A DNA stretch of 64,000 nucleotides, taken from the NCBI RefSeq assembly GCF_014287435.1, contig NZ_JACOPG010000001.1, positions 1-64,000 on the forward strand. The letters run 5' to 3'. Shown piece by piece: positions 7,992-18,178 of this stretch (its first letter is position 1; every line of letters starts with the position of its first letter). The stretch is from Roseburia lenta (GTDB lineage: Bacteria > Bacillota > Clostridia > Lachnospirales > Lachnospiraceae). The notes under the pieces were generated by a model. The model did no database searches, was not told the origin of the DNA, and was given only the letters and a program-made list of their open reading frames with translations. The position numbers and the translations under genes are program-made.

Positions 7992-9425
7992 ATGGAACAA
8001 AAGGAAATCATTGCAAAATCCATAGATCAGATCTGTGATATGATCCTTGCCTGTGATCAGACCGGCAGGATCATTTATATGAATGAGACAGCACAGAAAC
8101 AACTGGAATATCCTGTGAGTGATCCTTCCATTTCTATTTTTGATATATTTCCCGGCATTTTTACTGAGGCAAAAGATCTGGCAGAGACCAGACAAAAGAC
8201 CGAGGTTGATCGTTTGCCGGTGGATATCTATCGATACAACCGGACCTGTTTTCCGGTGTGGATGCGCCTTTTAGATACTGGGAATGCAGATTATATCTGC
8301 ATTGCACACGACCGGACAAAGGAGATCTATCTGACGCGTAAGGTCGACCAGGTCGGAGAAGAAGCCAAGGCGGCAGCCAAAGTCAAATCAGAATTTGTGG
8401 CAAATATCACACATGAATTGCGGACTCCGGTCAATGGGATCTTGGGCAATATCATGTCCTTACGGGAGATCGAAGAAGATTCCAAGAAATTGCAGATCAT
8501 ATCTTTAGTGGAACGCGGTTGTGCTGATATGAATGCCATTATCAATAATATCCTGGATTTTTCCAAGTTGGAAGCAGGCAAGTTTACATTAGAGCAGCGG
8601 GAGTTTGATTTCCGCTCTATGATGGAATATGTCAAGGCGAACCATAAGAACAAGATCGCAGAAAAAGGCTTGCAGTTTAGTATGAGTATCTCCCCGGAGA
8701 TACCGGAACATATCATTGGAGATGAACTCCGTATTGTGCAGGTGCTCAACAATCTCTTGTCCAATGCCTGCAAGTTTACATCGGTAGGACGTATTGCCGT
8801 GGAGGTCGTCAAGACTTCCCAGATCCACAATCGTATGGAACTCTTCTTTCTGGTCATCGATACCGGTATTGGCATCAGCAAAGAAGACCAGGACAAACTT
8901 TTTCAAAGTTTTTCCCAGGTGGATGCTTCTATATCCAGACGCTATGGCGGTACGGGATTAGGGCTGAATATCTGTAAGCAGTTAGTAGAACTGATGGATG
9001 GCTCGATCCATGTGGAGAGTACGCAGGGACAAGGTTCCATGTTCTCCTTTCAGATCTGGGTCGAGACACCACAGAGCGAGTTGCAGACCAGCCGGAGCCT
9101 GCAGGATCCAACGACTAAGTATGTTTCCTCTATCCATAGTCTTGCGGAGTTTACAGCGGAAAATGGTATGGATCATGTAAGGAAATATGGCACCCAGGAA
9201 AATAGAGAAGAATTAAAACGAGATTTAAATAAACTTATATTATCCGTGGAAATGGATAATTGGGTCAAGGCGGAAGAATTTGCAGCCACGGTGCGGGAAT
9301 TGACCATGGATGCACCACAGGAAGTCAAAAGCGGTGTGCTCCGCCTTAAGATGGCAGTCCAGAAACAAAATTACGATACCGTCAACACCTATTATCAGGC
9401 GTTGAAAGAGATCTTGAAGAACTAG
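7992..9425 (+). CDS. PAS-domain sensor histidine kinase
   Basis: Soluble-looking sensor kinase, 477 residues, without membrane segments. Order: PAS domain (about 1-115), HisKA with phospho-acceptor H141 in HELRTP, HATPase with N box ([10 protein letters not shown]), G1 (DTGIGIS) and G2 (GGTGLGL), then a C-terminal helical module of about 65 residues that resembles an HPt bundle but lacks the histidine. It has no receiver domain of its own; the next gene, 14 bases downstream, supplies one. It heads the chemosensory operon, so it may feed phosphate into that pathway. The PAS ligand is unknown. Confidence 0.9.
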   Translation: MEQKEIIAKSIDQICDMILACDQTGRIIYMNETAQKQLEYPVSDPSISIFDIFPGIFTEAKDLAETRQKTEVDRLPVDIYRYNRTCFPVWMRLLDTGNADYICIAHDRTKEIYLTRKVDQVGEEAKAAAKVKSEFVANITHELRTPVNGILGNIMSLREIEEDSKKLQIISLVERGCADMNAIINNILDFSKLEAGKFTLEQREFDFRSMMEYVKANHKNKIAEKGLQFSMSISPEIPEHIIGDELRIVQVLNNLLSNACKFTSVGRIAVEVVKTSQIHNRMELFFLVIDTGIGISKEDQDKLFQSFSQVDASISRRYGGTGLGLNICKQLVELMDGSIHVESTQGQGSMFSFQIWVETPQSELQTSRSLQDPTTKYVSSIHSLAEFTAENGMDHVRKYGTQENREELKRDLNKLILSVEMDNWVKAEEFAATVRELTMDAPQEVKSGVLRLKMAVQKQNYDTVNTYYQALKEILKN

Positions 9426-9439
9426 GGAGGCAGGAGATT

Positions 9440-10501
9440 ATGGATCAGATTACGACACCTAAGATACTGGTGGTAGATGATGTAGAAGCAAATCGCTTTG
9501 CCTTGCGTGATATCATCCGGCAGGCGGGCTACACCCCGGTTCTGACGGAAAGCGGTATGCAGGCAATCAAGGTTTTGGAAAGAACGCAGATCGATCTTGT
9601 TATCTTAGATATTGCCATGCCGGAAATGGATGGCTTTGAAGTATGCCGGCAGATCAAGGAGAATGTGAGGACGAGAGAGATCCCGATCATCTTTACGTCC
9701 GCTTTGGACAATCCACAGGATATCAAACAGGGCTTTGCCTGCGGGGGAGCAGACTACATCACAAAACCTTTTGTACCGGATATTGTTAAAGCAAGAATTA
9801 ACATCCATCTTAAATTATATGAGACGACACGCCAGTTACAGGATATGAACCACAAGTTGCAGTTATCTGTGATCGAACAACTGCGGCGTGTGGAAAATGA
9901 AAAAAGAAATGTTCTCTACGCCCTGCTGCGGGTTGCCAGAGAAAATGCTGCCTATGATGTGGCGCATATGGAACGCATCAGTAAGAATTGCCGTGTCCTG
10001 GCAGAAACCTTGCAACTGACCAAGGAATATGCAGACCTGATCTCGGATGCATATGTGGATACCATAGAACTGGCTGCCCCGGTGTGTGACATCGGAAACG
10101 TGGCAGTCCCGACAGAGATCTTACAAAAGACCGATCGCCTGACACCGGAGGAGAGCCGCATCATGCAGCGTCATACCGAAGTCGGGGAACGTATCCTGCA
10201 GGGGATCGATGACGAGGAGCAGGGAAATGATTTTATACAGATGTCGCGGGATATCGTAAAGTATCACCATGAGAGTTGGGATGGCAGCGGCTATCCTACC
10301 GGGATTGCGGGAGAGGAGATTCCTTTGTCGGCACAGATCGTAAATATTGTTACCGCCTACTGTGCGCTGACAGAAGATAGGTCATACCGTAGTGCTTTTT
10401 CCAAGGAGAAAGCCGTGGAGATTTTAGGAGAAGAAGCAGGTGTCAAGTTTAATCCGGCACTTTACGATGTGCTTTATATGATAAAACGACAGTTGGTATA
10501 G
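9440..10501 (+). CDS. response regulator with degenerate HD-GYP domain
   Basis: Receiver domain (residues 1-125, phospho-acceptor D57, DD at 13-14, K109) joined by a coiled-coil linker to an HD-GYP domain (about 155-350). HD-GYP proteins usually hydrolyse cyclic di-GMP with a di-iron centre. Here HHxxWDGSGYP (276-286) is intact, but the HD pair has become C216-D217, the GK lysine is N220, and the downstream VADxxDALT segment reads VTAYCALT, losing both aspartates. Metal binding is therefore probably impaired and the domain may act as a sensor or adaptor. It is the likely partner of the preceding kinase. Confidence 0.9.
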   Translation: MDQITTPKILVVDDVEANRFALRDIIRQAGYTPVLTESGMQAIKVLERTQIDLVILDIAMPEMDGFEVCRQIKENVRTREIPIIFTSALDNPQDIKQGFACGGADYITKPFVPDIVKARINIHLKLYETTRQLQDMNHKLQLSVIEQLRRVENEKRNVLYALLRVARENAAYDVAHMERISKNCRVLAETLQLTKEYADLISDAYVDTIELAAPVCDIGNVAVPTEILQKTDRLTPEESRIMQRHTEVGERILQGIDDEEQGNDFIQMSRDIVKYHHESWDGSGYPTGIAGEEIPLSAQIVNIVTAYCALTEDRSYRSAFSKEKAVEILGEEAGVKFNPALYDVLYMIKRQLV

Positions 10502-10536
10502 GGGAGAATACAAAAGAGAATGAGGACTATAGTACA

Positions 10537-11346
10537 ATGAAGATGACAGAAGCAGAATTCCAACGTATCTACCGATACGTGAAGTTACATTATGGAATTG
10601 ATATGTCAAAAAAGAAAGAGATCATGACCGGGCGTCTGGAAAACTATGTGGTCGCACATGGCTACGCTTCCTATGATGCCTTTATGAATGCCTTGGAGAC
10701 AGATCCGACCGGTCATATGGAAAAGCGCCTGATTGGCATGCTTACGACCAATCATACATTTTTTATGCGGGAGTTTGAACACATGGAATATCTATCCCGC
10801 GTGGTCTTGCCGGAACTTTCCCAAAAAGAGGCAAAGACAAAAGATCTGGGAATCTGGTGTGCGGCGGCATCCAGTGGAGAAGAACCCTATATGTTAGCTA
10901 TGCTGATCAAGGATTATTTCGGTCTGGATCATGCAAATTGGGATACAACGATCCTGGCAACGGATGTATCCGCTGAGATCCTGGAGCAGGCGACGCGGGG
11001 GATCTATACGGCAGATGCGATCGCATCCATGCCGGCGCAATGGAAACGGCGCTATTTTAAGGCATGTCCGGATGGCTTGCATTATCAGGTGACGGACGAG
11101 ATCAAAAAGGAGATCCTTTTTAGGCGTTTTAACCTGATGAGTCCCTTTTTATTCAAGCATAAATTTCACATTGTCTTTTTACGCAATGTGATGATCTATT
11201 TTGATAACAAAACAAAGCAGGAACTGATCCGCAAGGTCTATCAGTATATGGAACCGGGTGGATACTTGTTTATAGGAAGGACGGAAACGATAGATCGTTC
11301 GGTAGCACCATTTCAAATGATACAGCCATCGATTTTTCGCAAATAG
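10537..11346 (+). CDS. cheR: chemoreceptor methyltransferase CheR
   Basis: Methylates glutamates of chemoreceptors using S-adenosylmethionine, giving sensory adaptation. The 269-residue protein has the N-terminal helical CheR domain, the TTNHTFFMRE segment, the SAM-binding motif WCAAASSGEEPYMLAM (canonical W-S-AACSTGEEPYSLAM with small changes) and FLRNVMIYFD. Gene order cheR-cheB-cheY-cheA-cheW-mcp gives it clear partners. Confidence 0.93.
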   Translation: MKMTEAEFQRIYRYVKLHYGIDMSKKKEIMTGRLENYVVAHGYASYDAFMNALETDPTGHMEKRLIGMLTTNHTFFMREFEHMEYLSRVVLPELSQKEAKTKDLGIWCAAASSGEEPYMLAMLIKDYFGLDHANWDTTILATDVSAEILEQATRGIYTADAIASMPAQWKRRYFKACPDGLHYQVTDEIKKEILFRRFNLMSPFLFKHKFHIVFLRNVMIYFDNKTKQELIRKVYQYMEPGGYLFIGRTETIDRSVAPFQMIQPSIFRK

Positions 11347-11357
11347 GAGGGGGCTTG

Positions 11358-12389
11358 ATGCTTAGAAAGATTAGAGTGTTAGTTGTGGAGGATTCCCTGG
11401 TATTCCGGGAACTCCTGGTACAAAATTTGAATAAAGACGAAGGAATCGAAGTCGTGGCTGCGGCAAGGGATCCTTTTGAAGCGAGGGACATGATCCTCAA
11501 ATATCAGCCGGATGTCATGACCCTGGATATTGAAATGCCGCGTATGGATGGCATAGAGTTCTTACAGAAACTTATGCCCCAGTATCCTATGCCGGTTGTT
11601 ATGATAAGTTCGCTGAGTGACCGTGTCTTTGATGCCATGAACGCCGGAGCGGTTGACTTTGTTGCAAAGCCGACATCCACAGAACGAAGAGCAATCGAAG
11701 AATTTATCCGCACGGAGTTGCCGGTCAAGATCAAGATCGCGTCCATTGCAAAGATCCATCGCAGACGGACGCATGCAGAAGTTGTAAATGCCCTGCATAT
11801 TCAAAAGCCGACCGGAAAATGCGACCTGATCGCTATCGGGGCATCGACCGGTGGCACGGAGGCGACCTTCGATGTCTTGCAGGGATTACATAAAGATGTG
11901 CCGGGAATCGTTGTGGTACAGCATATGCCGGCAGGCTTCACGGAACTGTATGCCAGCCGCCTGAACGAGCGGTGTGAATTGGAAGTGCGTGAGGCAAAGA
12001 GTGGAGATATTGTCAGACCGGGGCTGGTACTTTTGGCACCGGGCGGTGATCAACATATGGAGTTGATAAGACAGGACAATATGTATAAAATAGTACTCAA
12101 AAAGGCACCAAAGGTAAACGGTCACTGCCCGTCGGTAGATGTTTTGTTTTCTTCGGTAGCCAAGCATGCCAAGGAAAATGCCATGGGGGTGATCCTGACC
12201 GGCATGGGAGGCGATGGTGCCAAGGGGCTTTTGGAGATGCGCAAAAACGGATCCCATACGATCGGACAGGACGAGACGACCTGTATCGTCTACGGTATGC
12301 CCAAGGTCGCTTATGAGATCGGGGCAGTGGAATATCAGGAAAAATTACCGGATATTGCAAAAAGAATTTATAATGTTTTAAACAAATAA
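11358..12389 (+). CDS. cheB: chemotaxis glutamate methylesterase/deamidase CheB
   Basis: Removes receptor methyl groups and deamidates receptor glutamines when phosphorylated by CheA. Receiver domain (1-120, acceptor D57) followed by the esterase domain with the complete catalytic triad S163 (GASTGG), H189 (QHMPAGF) and D286 (MGGDGAKG). Start at 11358 follows AGGAGGGGG by about 4 bases; a TTG three bases earlier is too close. The 343-residue length is typical. Confidence 0.95.
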   Translation: MLRKIRVLVVEDSLVFRELLVQNLNKDEGIEVVAAARDPFEARDMILKYQPDVMTLDIEMPRMDGIEFLQKLMPQYPMPVVMISSLSDRVFDAMNAGAVDFVAKPTSTERRAIEEFIRTELPVKIKIASIAKIHRRRTHAEVVNALHIQKPTGKCDLIAIGASTGGTEATFDVLQGLHKDVPGIVVVQHMPAGFTELYASRLNERCELEVREAKSGDIVRPGLVLLAPGGDQHMELIRQDNMYKIVLKKAPKVNGHCPSVDVLFSSVAKHAKENAMGVILTGMGGDGAKGLLEMRKNGSHTIGQDETTCIVYGMPKVAYEIGAVEYQEKLPDIAKRIYNVLNK

Positions 12390-12407
12390 GGGATAAGGAG
12401 AGGGAAT

Positions 12408-12800
12408 ATGAGGATTTTACTGGCAGAAGACGATTTTGTAACGCGTAAGTTTATGATGAATTTTTTGTCATCTTATGGAGAATGTGATGCGGCTGTCGAT
12501 GGGATGGAGGCAGTGGATGCCTATCTCATGGCATTGGAGGACGGAGAGCCATACGATCTGGCATGTCTGGATATCATGATGCCGGTGATGGACGGCTATC
12601 AGGTCTTGCGTAGCATCCGTGATCTGGAGGCTGATCACGGCATACCGGAGGAAGAACAGGTCAAGGTCATCATGACAACGGCGCTCAACGATGAAGAAAA
12701 TGTAAAGATGGCATTTGATCTGGGATGCAGTGTGTATTCCGGAAAGCCGATCAACAAAGAAAAATTCGATCAGGCATTAAAGAAATTAGGCTTGATATAG
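12408..12800 (+). CDS. cheY: chemotaxis response regulator CheY
   Basis: Single receiver domain, 130 residues, with the acidic pair at E7-D8-D9, phospho-acceptor D55, the conserved threonine in MTTAL and the lysine in SGKPI. It lies immediately before cheA. In flagellated cells CheY-P binds the motor switch; no switch genes are in this window, so its output here is inferred. It is also a possible acceptor for the orphan HPt protein downstream. Confidence 0.9.
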   Translation: MRILLAEDDFVTRKFMMNFLSSYGECDAAVDGMEAVDAYLMALEDGEPYDLACLDIMMPVMDGYQVLRSIRDLEADHGIPEEEQVKVIMTTALNDEENVKMAFDLGCSVYSGKPINKEKFDQALKKLGLI

Positions 12801-12813
12801 AAAGGAGTCTTTC

Positions 12814-14964
12814 ATGGCAGACGATTTTAATACTGGCGATATGCTCAGTGTTTATCTATTTGAAAACCAGCAGCTTCTGGAAAATCTGCAGAATATCGTA
12901 ATGGAACAAAAAGATGCGGATGGCTTTGACGAAGATAGTATCAATGAGATCTTTCGTACCATGCACACGATCAAAGGATCTTCCGGTATTATGATGTTTG
13001 ATGAGATCACAAAAGTATCTCATAAGTTGGAAGATGTCTTTTATTTTATCCGTGAGTCCCATCCGACCACAGTACCACATGTAGAACTGGTGGAACATGT
13101 GCTGGATGTCTCAGATTTTATCATGGCGGAGATGGACAAGTTATCGGATGGCGGTGATGCCGATGGCGACGCGACAGAACTGGTCGCAAGTCTGGATGCT
13201 TTTTTGCAAAAGATCAAGGGGGAGAATGGAGCCAAAGAAGCGGATACCAAACCGGTACAAAAGGAAGAAACACCAAAGCAGTTCTATATTGCGCCGGAAA
13301 CCGGTGGCAACAGTCATTTTTTCCGTATCTATCTGACTTATAATCCTGAGATCCAGATGGCAAGTATGCATGCCTACAAGACGGTATTTGCCTTAAAGAA
13401 GATCGCCAAGGACATTTTATACTCGCCGGAGGATATCCTGACAAACGAGGCGACATCCGATGAGATTGTTAAAGATGGATTTAATATCCTGATCAAAACA
13501 GATGCGACCGAGGAGGATATCCGCGAGATCGTACAGCCGGGCTATGATCTGACTAAAGTTGAGGTCTATGAATGTACGGCACAGGAATTTCAACTAGGAT
13601 TCGAGGCAGAGGAGGCACAGATTCTGATCGATCTGGATTCCTCCGTGGAGGAGATCGAAAAGCGGGCGGATGCCAAAGAGGGGCAGACAGATACTGCACC
13701 GAAAAAGAAGATCGCACCCGGTGATTTCGTCATTGCTTCCAAGGAACCGGGCAAGGGCAAGAACCTGGCAAAAGAGCGTCCGGCGAAAAAGGATAAGGCT
13801 TCCTTTATCAGTGTCGACATTGCCAAGATGGATCAACTCATGGATCTGATCGGTGAACTGGTCATTTCCCAGTCGGTTGTCTTACAAAACCCGGATTTGA
13901 AAGTGCCGGGACTGAATTTAGACAATTTCAACAAGGCAGCCGGGCAGATGAAAAAGATCTCGACCGATCTGCAAAATGTGATCATGAGCATGCGTATGGT
14001 GCCGCTGACCAATACCTTCCAGAAGATGAACCGTATCGTCTTTGAGATGTCACGGAAACTTGGCAAGGATGTAACTTTTGAAATGATTGGCGATACGACA
14101 GAAGTAGATAAGAACATCATCGAACATATTTCGGATCCGCTCATGCATCTGGTGCGCAATTCCATGGATCATGGTATCGAGACCAATGAGGAGAGATTGG
14201 CGAGCAGCAAGCAGGAAAAAGCCAAGGTCACACTTTCCGCCAAGACAGAATCCGGCAAGGTATGGATCTCTGTTGCGGATAACGGAAAAGGCTTAGACCG
14301 CGGGCAGATCATGGCAAAAGCCAGACAGCAGGGACTCTTGGAACCGGGCAGATCGGAGTCCTCTTATACAGATAAAGAGGTATATCAGTTCATTACCCTG
14401 CCGGGCTTTTCGACTAACAAGAAAGTGACGGAGTTCTCCGGCAGAGGCGTAGGTATGGATGTCGTTGTTTCCAACCTGCAAAAGATCGGAGGTACGTTAG
14501 AGATCGACAGCGTACCCGGTCAGGGAAGTACAATGAATTTAAAGATCCCATTGACACTTGCCATTATTGATGGCATTGTTATGGATGTAGGGGATTCTTC
14601 TTTCGTCATGGAGACAGGAGCCGTAAGGGAATTCGTCCATGTCACGGAGGATATGCTTATCCATGAGCCGGATGGCAGAGAGTCGGTCATGATTCGTGGG
14701 GCTTGCTACCCGGTCATCCGTCTGGGTGATTTTTATGAGTTACATGACTATGAGACCAAGATTGCAAATGGTATGATGGTTCTAGTAGAAATAGAAAAAA
14801 ATGTAGTCTGTCTATTTGTAGACCGTTTGGTCGGCAAACAGGAGATCGTCGTCAAACCGATACCGAAGTACATAAAAAAGGTCAAAGGTTTGTCGGGATG
14901 CACACAACTGGGAGATGGAAGCATCGCATTGATATTGGATGCCGCCGGTCTGATGGAATACTAG
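12814..14964 (+). CDS. cheA: chemotaxis histidine kinase CheA
   Basis: Receptor-coupled kinase that phosphorylates CheY and CheB. 716 residues: P1 HPt domain with H51 (MHTIKGSSG), a P2 CheY/CheB-docking domain (about 160-265), an acidic/basic linker, the P3 dimerisation helices (about 325-390), the P4 ATPase with HLVRNSMDHGIE and GRGVGMDVV, and the P5 CheW-like domain. All catalytic motifs are present. Strong AAAGGAG site; 13 bases after cheY. Confidence 0.96.
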   Translation: MADDFNTGDMLSVYLFENQQLLENLQNIVMEQKDADGFDEDSINEIFRTMHTIKGSSGIMMFDEITKVSHKLEDVFYFIRESHPTTVPHVELVEHVLDVSDFIMAEMDKLSDGGDADGDATELVASLDAFLQKIKGENGAKEADTKPVQKEETPKQFYIAPETGGNSHFFRIYLTYNPEIQMASMHAYKTVFALKKIAKDILYSPEDILTNEATSDEIVKDGFNILIKTDATEEDIREIVQPGYDLTKVEVYECTAQEFQLGFEAEEAQILIDLDSSVEEIEKRADAKEGQTDTAPKKKIAPGDFVIASKEPGKGKNLAKERPAKKDKASFISVDIAKMDQLMDLIGELVISQSVVLQNPDLKVPGLNLDNFNKAAGQMKKISTDLQNVIMSMRMVPLTNTFQKMNRIVFEMSRKLGKDVTFEMIGDTTEVDKNIIEHISDPLMHLVRNSMDHGIETNEERLASSKQEKAKVTLSAKTESGKVWISVADNGKGLDRGQIMAKARQQGLLEPGRSESSYTDKEVYQFITLPGFSTNKKVTEFSGRGVGMDVVVSNLQKIGGTLEIDSVPGQGSTMNLKIPLTLAIIDGIVMDVGDSSFVMETGAVREFVHVTEDMLIHEPDGRESVMIRGACYPVIRLGDFYELHDYETKIANGMMVLVEIEKNVVCLFVDRLVGKQEIVVKPIPKYIKKVKGLSGCTQLGDGSIALILDAAGLMEY

Positions 14965-14980
14965 GAAAGGACGAAAGAAG

Positions 14981-15484
14981 ATGAGTGAGTTTGACACACA
15001 AAAAGACAAATATGTGACTTTCCAGTCGGGGAGTGAATATTTTGGACTTAAGATCGAATATGTCAATGAGATTATTGTTTTTCAAGAGATAACAGAGATT
15101 CCGGAAAGCCCGGAATATGTCAAGGGATTGATCAATCTGCGCGGCAAGATCATACCGGTCGTGGATGTCCGCCTGCGTTTTCATCAGGAACCGATTCCTT
15201 ATACGGACAGGACCTGTATCATCGTGATCCGTTATGAGCAGATGGTCGTAGGTTTGATCGTTGAAAAAATCGCCGAGGTCGTAGAGATACCGGCAGAAAA
15301 CATTTTACCTTCCCCTTCGATTGGCAAAAATGATAATGCCAAAAGCCGATTCGTATCCGGTATAGGTAAAGTTGGAAATGATGTCAAGTTGTTGTTAGAT
15401 CCTGCCAAGTTACTTGGGGATGAAGAAGCCGCACTGGTAGGACATTTGAATAATGAAGATGAGAGTGAAGAAGGAGAAGAGTAA
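14981..15484 (+). CDS. cheW: chemotaxis coupling protein CheW
   Basis: Adaptor linking receptors to CheA. Single CheW domain (about residues 8-150) with the [27 protein letters not shown] and CIIV-type strands of the family, followed by a short acidic tail. 167 residues. The stop precedes the receptor start by one base, so receptor and adaptor are probably translationally coupled. Confidence 0.95.
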   Translation: MSEFDTQKDKYVTFQSGSEYFGLKIEYVNEIIVFQEITEIPESPEYVKGLINLRGKIIPVVDVRLRFHQEPIPYTDRTCIIVIRYEQMVVGLIVEKIAEVVEIPAENILPSPSIGKNDNAKSRFVSGIGKVGNDVKLLLDPAKLLGDEEAALVGHLNNEDESEEGEE

Positions 15485-15485
15485 C

Positions 15486-16829
15486 ATGAAAGAGAAAAAA
15501 GCAATCAAGGTACACACATTATTGATCTTTGCGTTTATCGTGCCGGAGATCCTTTTGATCATTACGCAGATCTTTTCGTATAAGTCTGTGGCTAAGGCAC
15601 AGCATGGTATGATGTCACCGAAATACTTACAGTCATACAATCTGTTTTTGTTTGTGGAATTGGTGATCTGCATTGCATTGATCACGACGGTCTGCATTAC
15701 GATTTCCAGAAGCATCCGCACTTCATTGGCAAGCCTGAATGTGGCTGCAAGAGAGATTGCTAAGGGAAATGTGGATGTAGAATTAAAGAAAAAACGTAAT
15801 GATGAGTTCGGCGAACTGGTAGATTCTTTCCAGATGGTCGTAGACAATATCCGTTATGAGTCACAGGTGGCAGGTCAGGTGGCAGAGGGTAATCTGATGA
15901 TCGATGTCAAGCCATCTTCGGATAATGATGCACTGGGTGCAGCACTCAAGAACATGGTGGAGAAGAACCAGACAACCCTGTCTCATATTACCGATGCAGC
16001 CATGCAGGTATCGACCAGTTCTTCTGAGGTGGCAAATGCATCTGAGGCATTGGCACAGGGATCTACCGAGCAGGCAAGTGCGATCGAGGAGATCACAGCC
16101 TCTATCAGTGATGTAGCCGGCAAGACCAAGGAAAACGCCCAAGAAGCATCCAACGCAGCAGAGTTGGTAGAACATGCTTTAGATAACGTACATAGAGGCA
16201 ATGACCAGATGAGCGAGATGATGAACGCTATGCGTGATATCAACGATTCTTCCGAGAGCATTTCAAAGATCATCAAGGTGATTGATGACATTGCATTCCA
16301 GACCAACATCCTTGCTTTAAATGCTGCAGTAGAGGCAGCAAGAGCCGGAGAAGCGGGAAAGGGATTTGCCGTTGTTGCGGAAGAAGTCAGAAACCTTGCA
16401 GCAAAGAGTGCTACCGCAGCATCCGAGACCGCAGAACTGATCGAAGATTCCATCCACAAAGTCAATGCAGGTTCCAAGATCGCATCCGAGACAGCCAATG
16501 CTTTAGCAGAGATCACAAGCGCCGTAGAGGAGAGCGAAGGCATTATCCTTGGCATTTCCGAGGCATCCAATTATCAGGCAACGGCGATCGCACAGATCAA
16601 TCAGGCGATCGATCAGGTATCCCAGGTCGTACAGAACAACTCTGCGACCAGCGAGGAATGTGCCGCAGCCAGCATTGAACTTTCCAACCAGGCAAACCGT
16701 ATGCAGGAACTTTTATCGACCTATCATCTGGGAGATATCAGCCATCACGAGTTGCCGGAAAGATCTTTTAACGAAGATGCTGCTGAGACACCATACATTC
16801 ATTTAGATGATGGATTTGGAAAATACTAA
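15486..16829 (+). CDS. methyl-accepting chemotaxis protein with minimal extracellular domain
   Basis: Receptor of 447 residues. Two membrane segments (about 10-30 and 55-75) enclose only some 25 residues, too few for a normal ligand-binding domain. A HAMP domain follows (about 76-125), then the signalling four-helix bundle with the hairpin tip [23 protein letters not shown] and the adjacent VAEEVRNLA. It must sense through the membrane, the HAMP domain or a partner protein. Start at 15486 has AAGGAG 9 bases upstream. Confidence 0.92.
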   Translation: MKEKKAIKVHTLLIFAFIVPEILLIITQIFSYKSVAKAQHGMMSPKYLQSYNLFLFVELVICIALITTVCITISRSIRTSLASLNVAAREIAKGNVDVELKKKRNDEFGELVDSFQMVVDNIRYESQVAGQVAEGNLMIDVKPSSDNDALGAALKNMVEKNQTTLSHITDAAMQVSTSSSEVANASEALAQGSTEQASAIEEITASISDVAGKTKENAQEASNAAELVEHALDNVHRGNDQMSEMMNAMRDINDSSESISKIIKVIDDIAFQTNILALNAAVEAARAGEAGKGFAVVAEEVRNLAAKSATAASETAELIEDSIHKVNAGSKIASETANALAEITSAVEESEGIILGISEASNYQATAIAQINQAIDQVSQVVQNNSATSEECAAASIELSNQANRMQELLSTYHLGDISHHELPERSFNEDAAETPYIHLDDGFGKY

Positions 16830-16830
16830 G

Positions 16831-18165
16831 ATGGAATCCTACGCAGAAAATGATCTGATCGATCATTTGATGGCGTTTTTGCACGAGACCTATGAAAAAG
16901 AACCTATGGGCATGGTCATCGACTGTGATGTCAATGTGCCCAAAAGACTGACAGGGGATCTGCAAACGACGCAGCAGGAGATTTTACAAAAGATACAAGA
17001 GGTCTTAAGTTATGGCAAGACCAGACTTTTGGTCATACGTCTGACTTATGAAAGAAGCCTTCCGACAGGTAATCTGTTAGTACTGATACAGACACATCCT
17101 GTTCGGGATCAGGGGCAGGCACCGCATGAAATGATGGGGAGAACCGAGACATTGGTTCTCCCTCAATTACTTGTAGAAGAAGGTCCGCTTGTCACCTGTA
17201 AAGAACCCTGCCAACTGATCGGTTATTATGAAAGACAACAAAATATGGATGCGGGGGAGCGACAGGCATATCTGATCACCCAGGAGCATCTGGCCAAGCA
17301 AATGGGACTGCCTTTTGTTCTCTGTGGCACCATACAGCATTTGCAGGCAGAACTGCAAAAGAAAAGAGAAGTCTGTCTTATGTTATCCATGGCGCAGTAT
17401 GAGGTGCATCAGGCATACTTTTCCCATCTGCCGGAGCATGTGCGTCTGATCGTCTTTTGCCGGCAGGGACACAGGATAGAAGAACGCACGAATCAGAGCG
17501 CTCTCTATGTTCCTTTTAGCAGTCTGGAACTGGCAGATGCCATTGTCAGTCCTCTGCCTGAAAAAGAGGATGTCCTGCCTACGCTGGATGCATCCGTTGG
17601 ACGGCTCTATTGCGGCAATGATGAGATCTACCATAAGATCTTAAAAGACTATGCTTTGCGGGGAAAACACAACTGGGTGCGGATAGAGGAACTTTTTGCC
17701 AAGCAGGATTGGGACAATTACAGGATCGAGGTACATGGAATCAAGAGTTCCATGAAGGCGATCGGTGCTATGGAACTGTCAGAGGAGGCAAAGGCTTTGG
17801 AAGCCGCCGGAAAAGAAGGCGACATCCCTTATATCCTGTCACACCACGAAAAAATGATGCAGTTTTTTATCCGGGATATTCATAGCATACAGGCATATTT
17901 TGATATGCCGCTTTCCCCTCGAAAAGATGTGGGAGCGGAAAACGAAGAAAGTGCATCTGTCAACTTATCCGAAGCAGAGAAAAAAGAACTTCTGACGCAG
18001 TTGGAAGATGCAGCATACGGGCTGGATGGACAGGAAATGTTAAAGATACTTCAGCCACTGGAGGCGTCCGGCGGTTTTGTGGGGCTTTTACAGGAAGTAG
18101 AGCGAAAGATAGACAGCGAAGATTATTTGTCCGCCTATGATCTGGTGGAAAAGAGATTTACCTAA
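16831..18165 (+). CDS. orphan HPt protein, apparent remnant of a hybrid histidine kinase
   Basis: About 444 residues, no clear full-length family. The N-terminal part (IDCDVNVPKRLTGDLQTTQQEIL) matches the start of a HATPase domain but the nucleotide-binding G boxes are missing; a middle segment (about 180-245) has the alternating strand pattern of a decayed receiver domain without the acceptor aspartate; then a good HPt domain with its phospho-histidine (H302 from this start) in VHGIKSSMKAIGA. The C-terminal helical module resembles that of the PAS kinase at the head of the operon. Start is uncertain: ATGs at 16807 and 16810 lie inside the receptor gene; 16831 directly follows its stop. Likely a phosphate carrier rather than a kinase. 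Confidence 0.82.
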   Translation: MESYAENDLIDHLMAFLHETYEKEPMGMVIDCDVNVPKRLTGDLQTTQQEILQKIQEVLSYGKTRLLVIRLTYERSLPTGNLLVLIQTHPVRDQGQAPHEMMGRTETLVLPQLLVEEGPLVTCKEPCQLIGYYERQQNMDAGERQAYLITQEHLAKQMGLPFVLCGTIQHLQAELQKKREVCLMLSMAQYEVHQAYFSHLPEHVRLIVFCRQGHRIEERTNQSALYVPFSSLELADAIVSPLPEKEDVLPTLDASVGRLYCGNDEIYHKILKDYALRGKHNWVRIEELFAKQDWDNYRIEVHGIKSSMKAIGAMELSEEAKALEAAGKEGDIPYILSHHEKMMQFFIRDIHSIQAYFDMPLSPRKDVGAENEESASVNLSEAEKKELLTQLEDAAYGLDGQEMLKILQPLEASGGFVGLLQEVERKIDSEDYLSAYDLVEKRFT

Positions 18166-18178
18166 AAGGAGAAATGGT

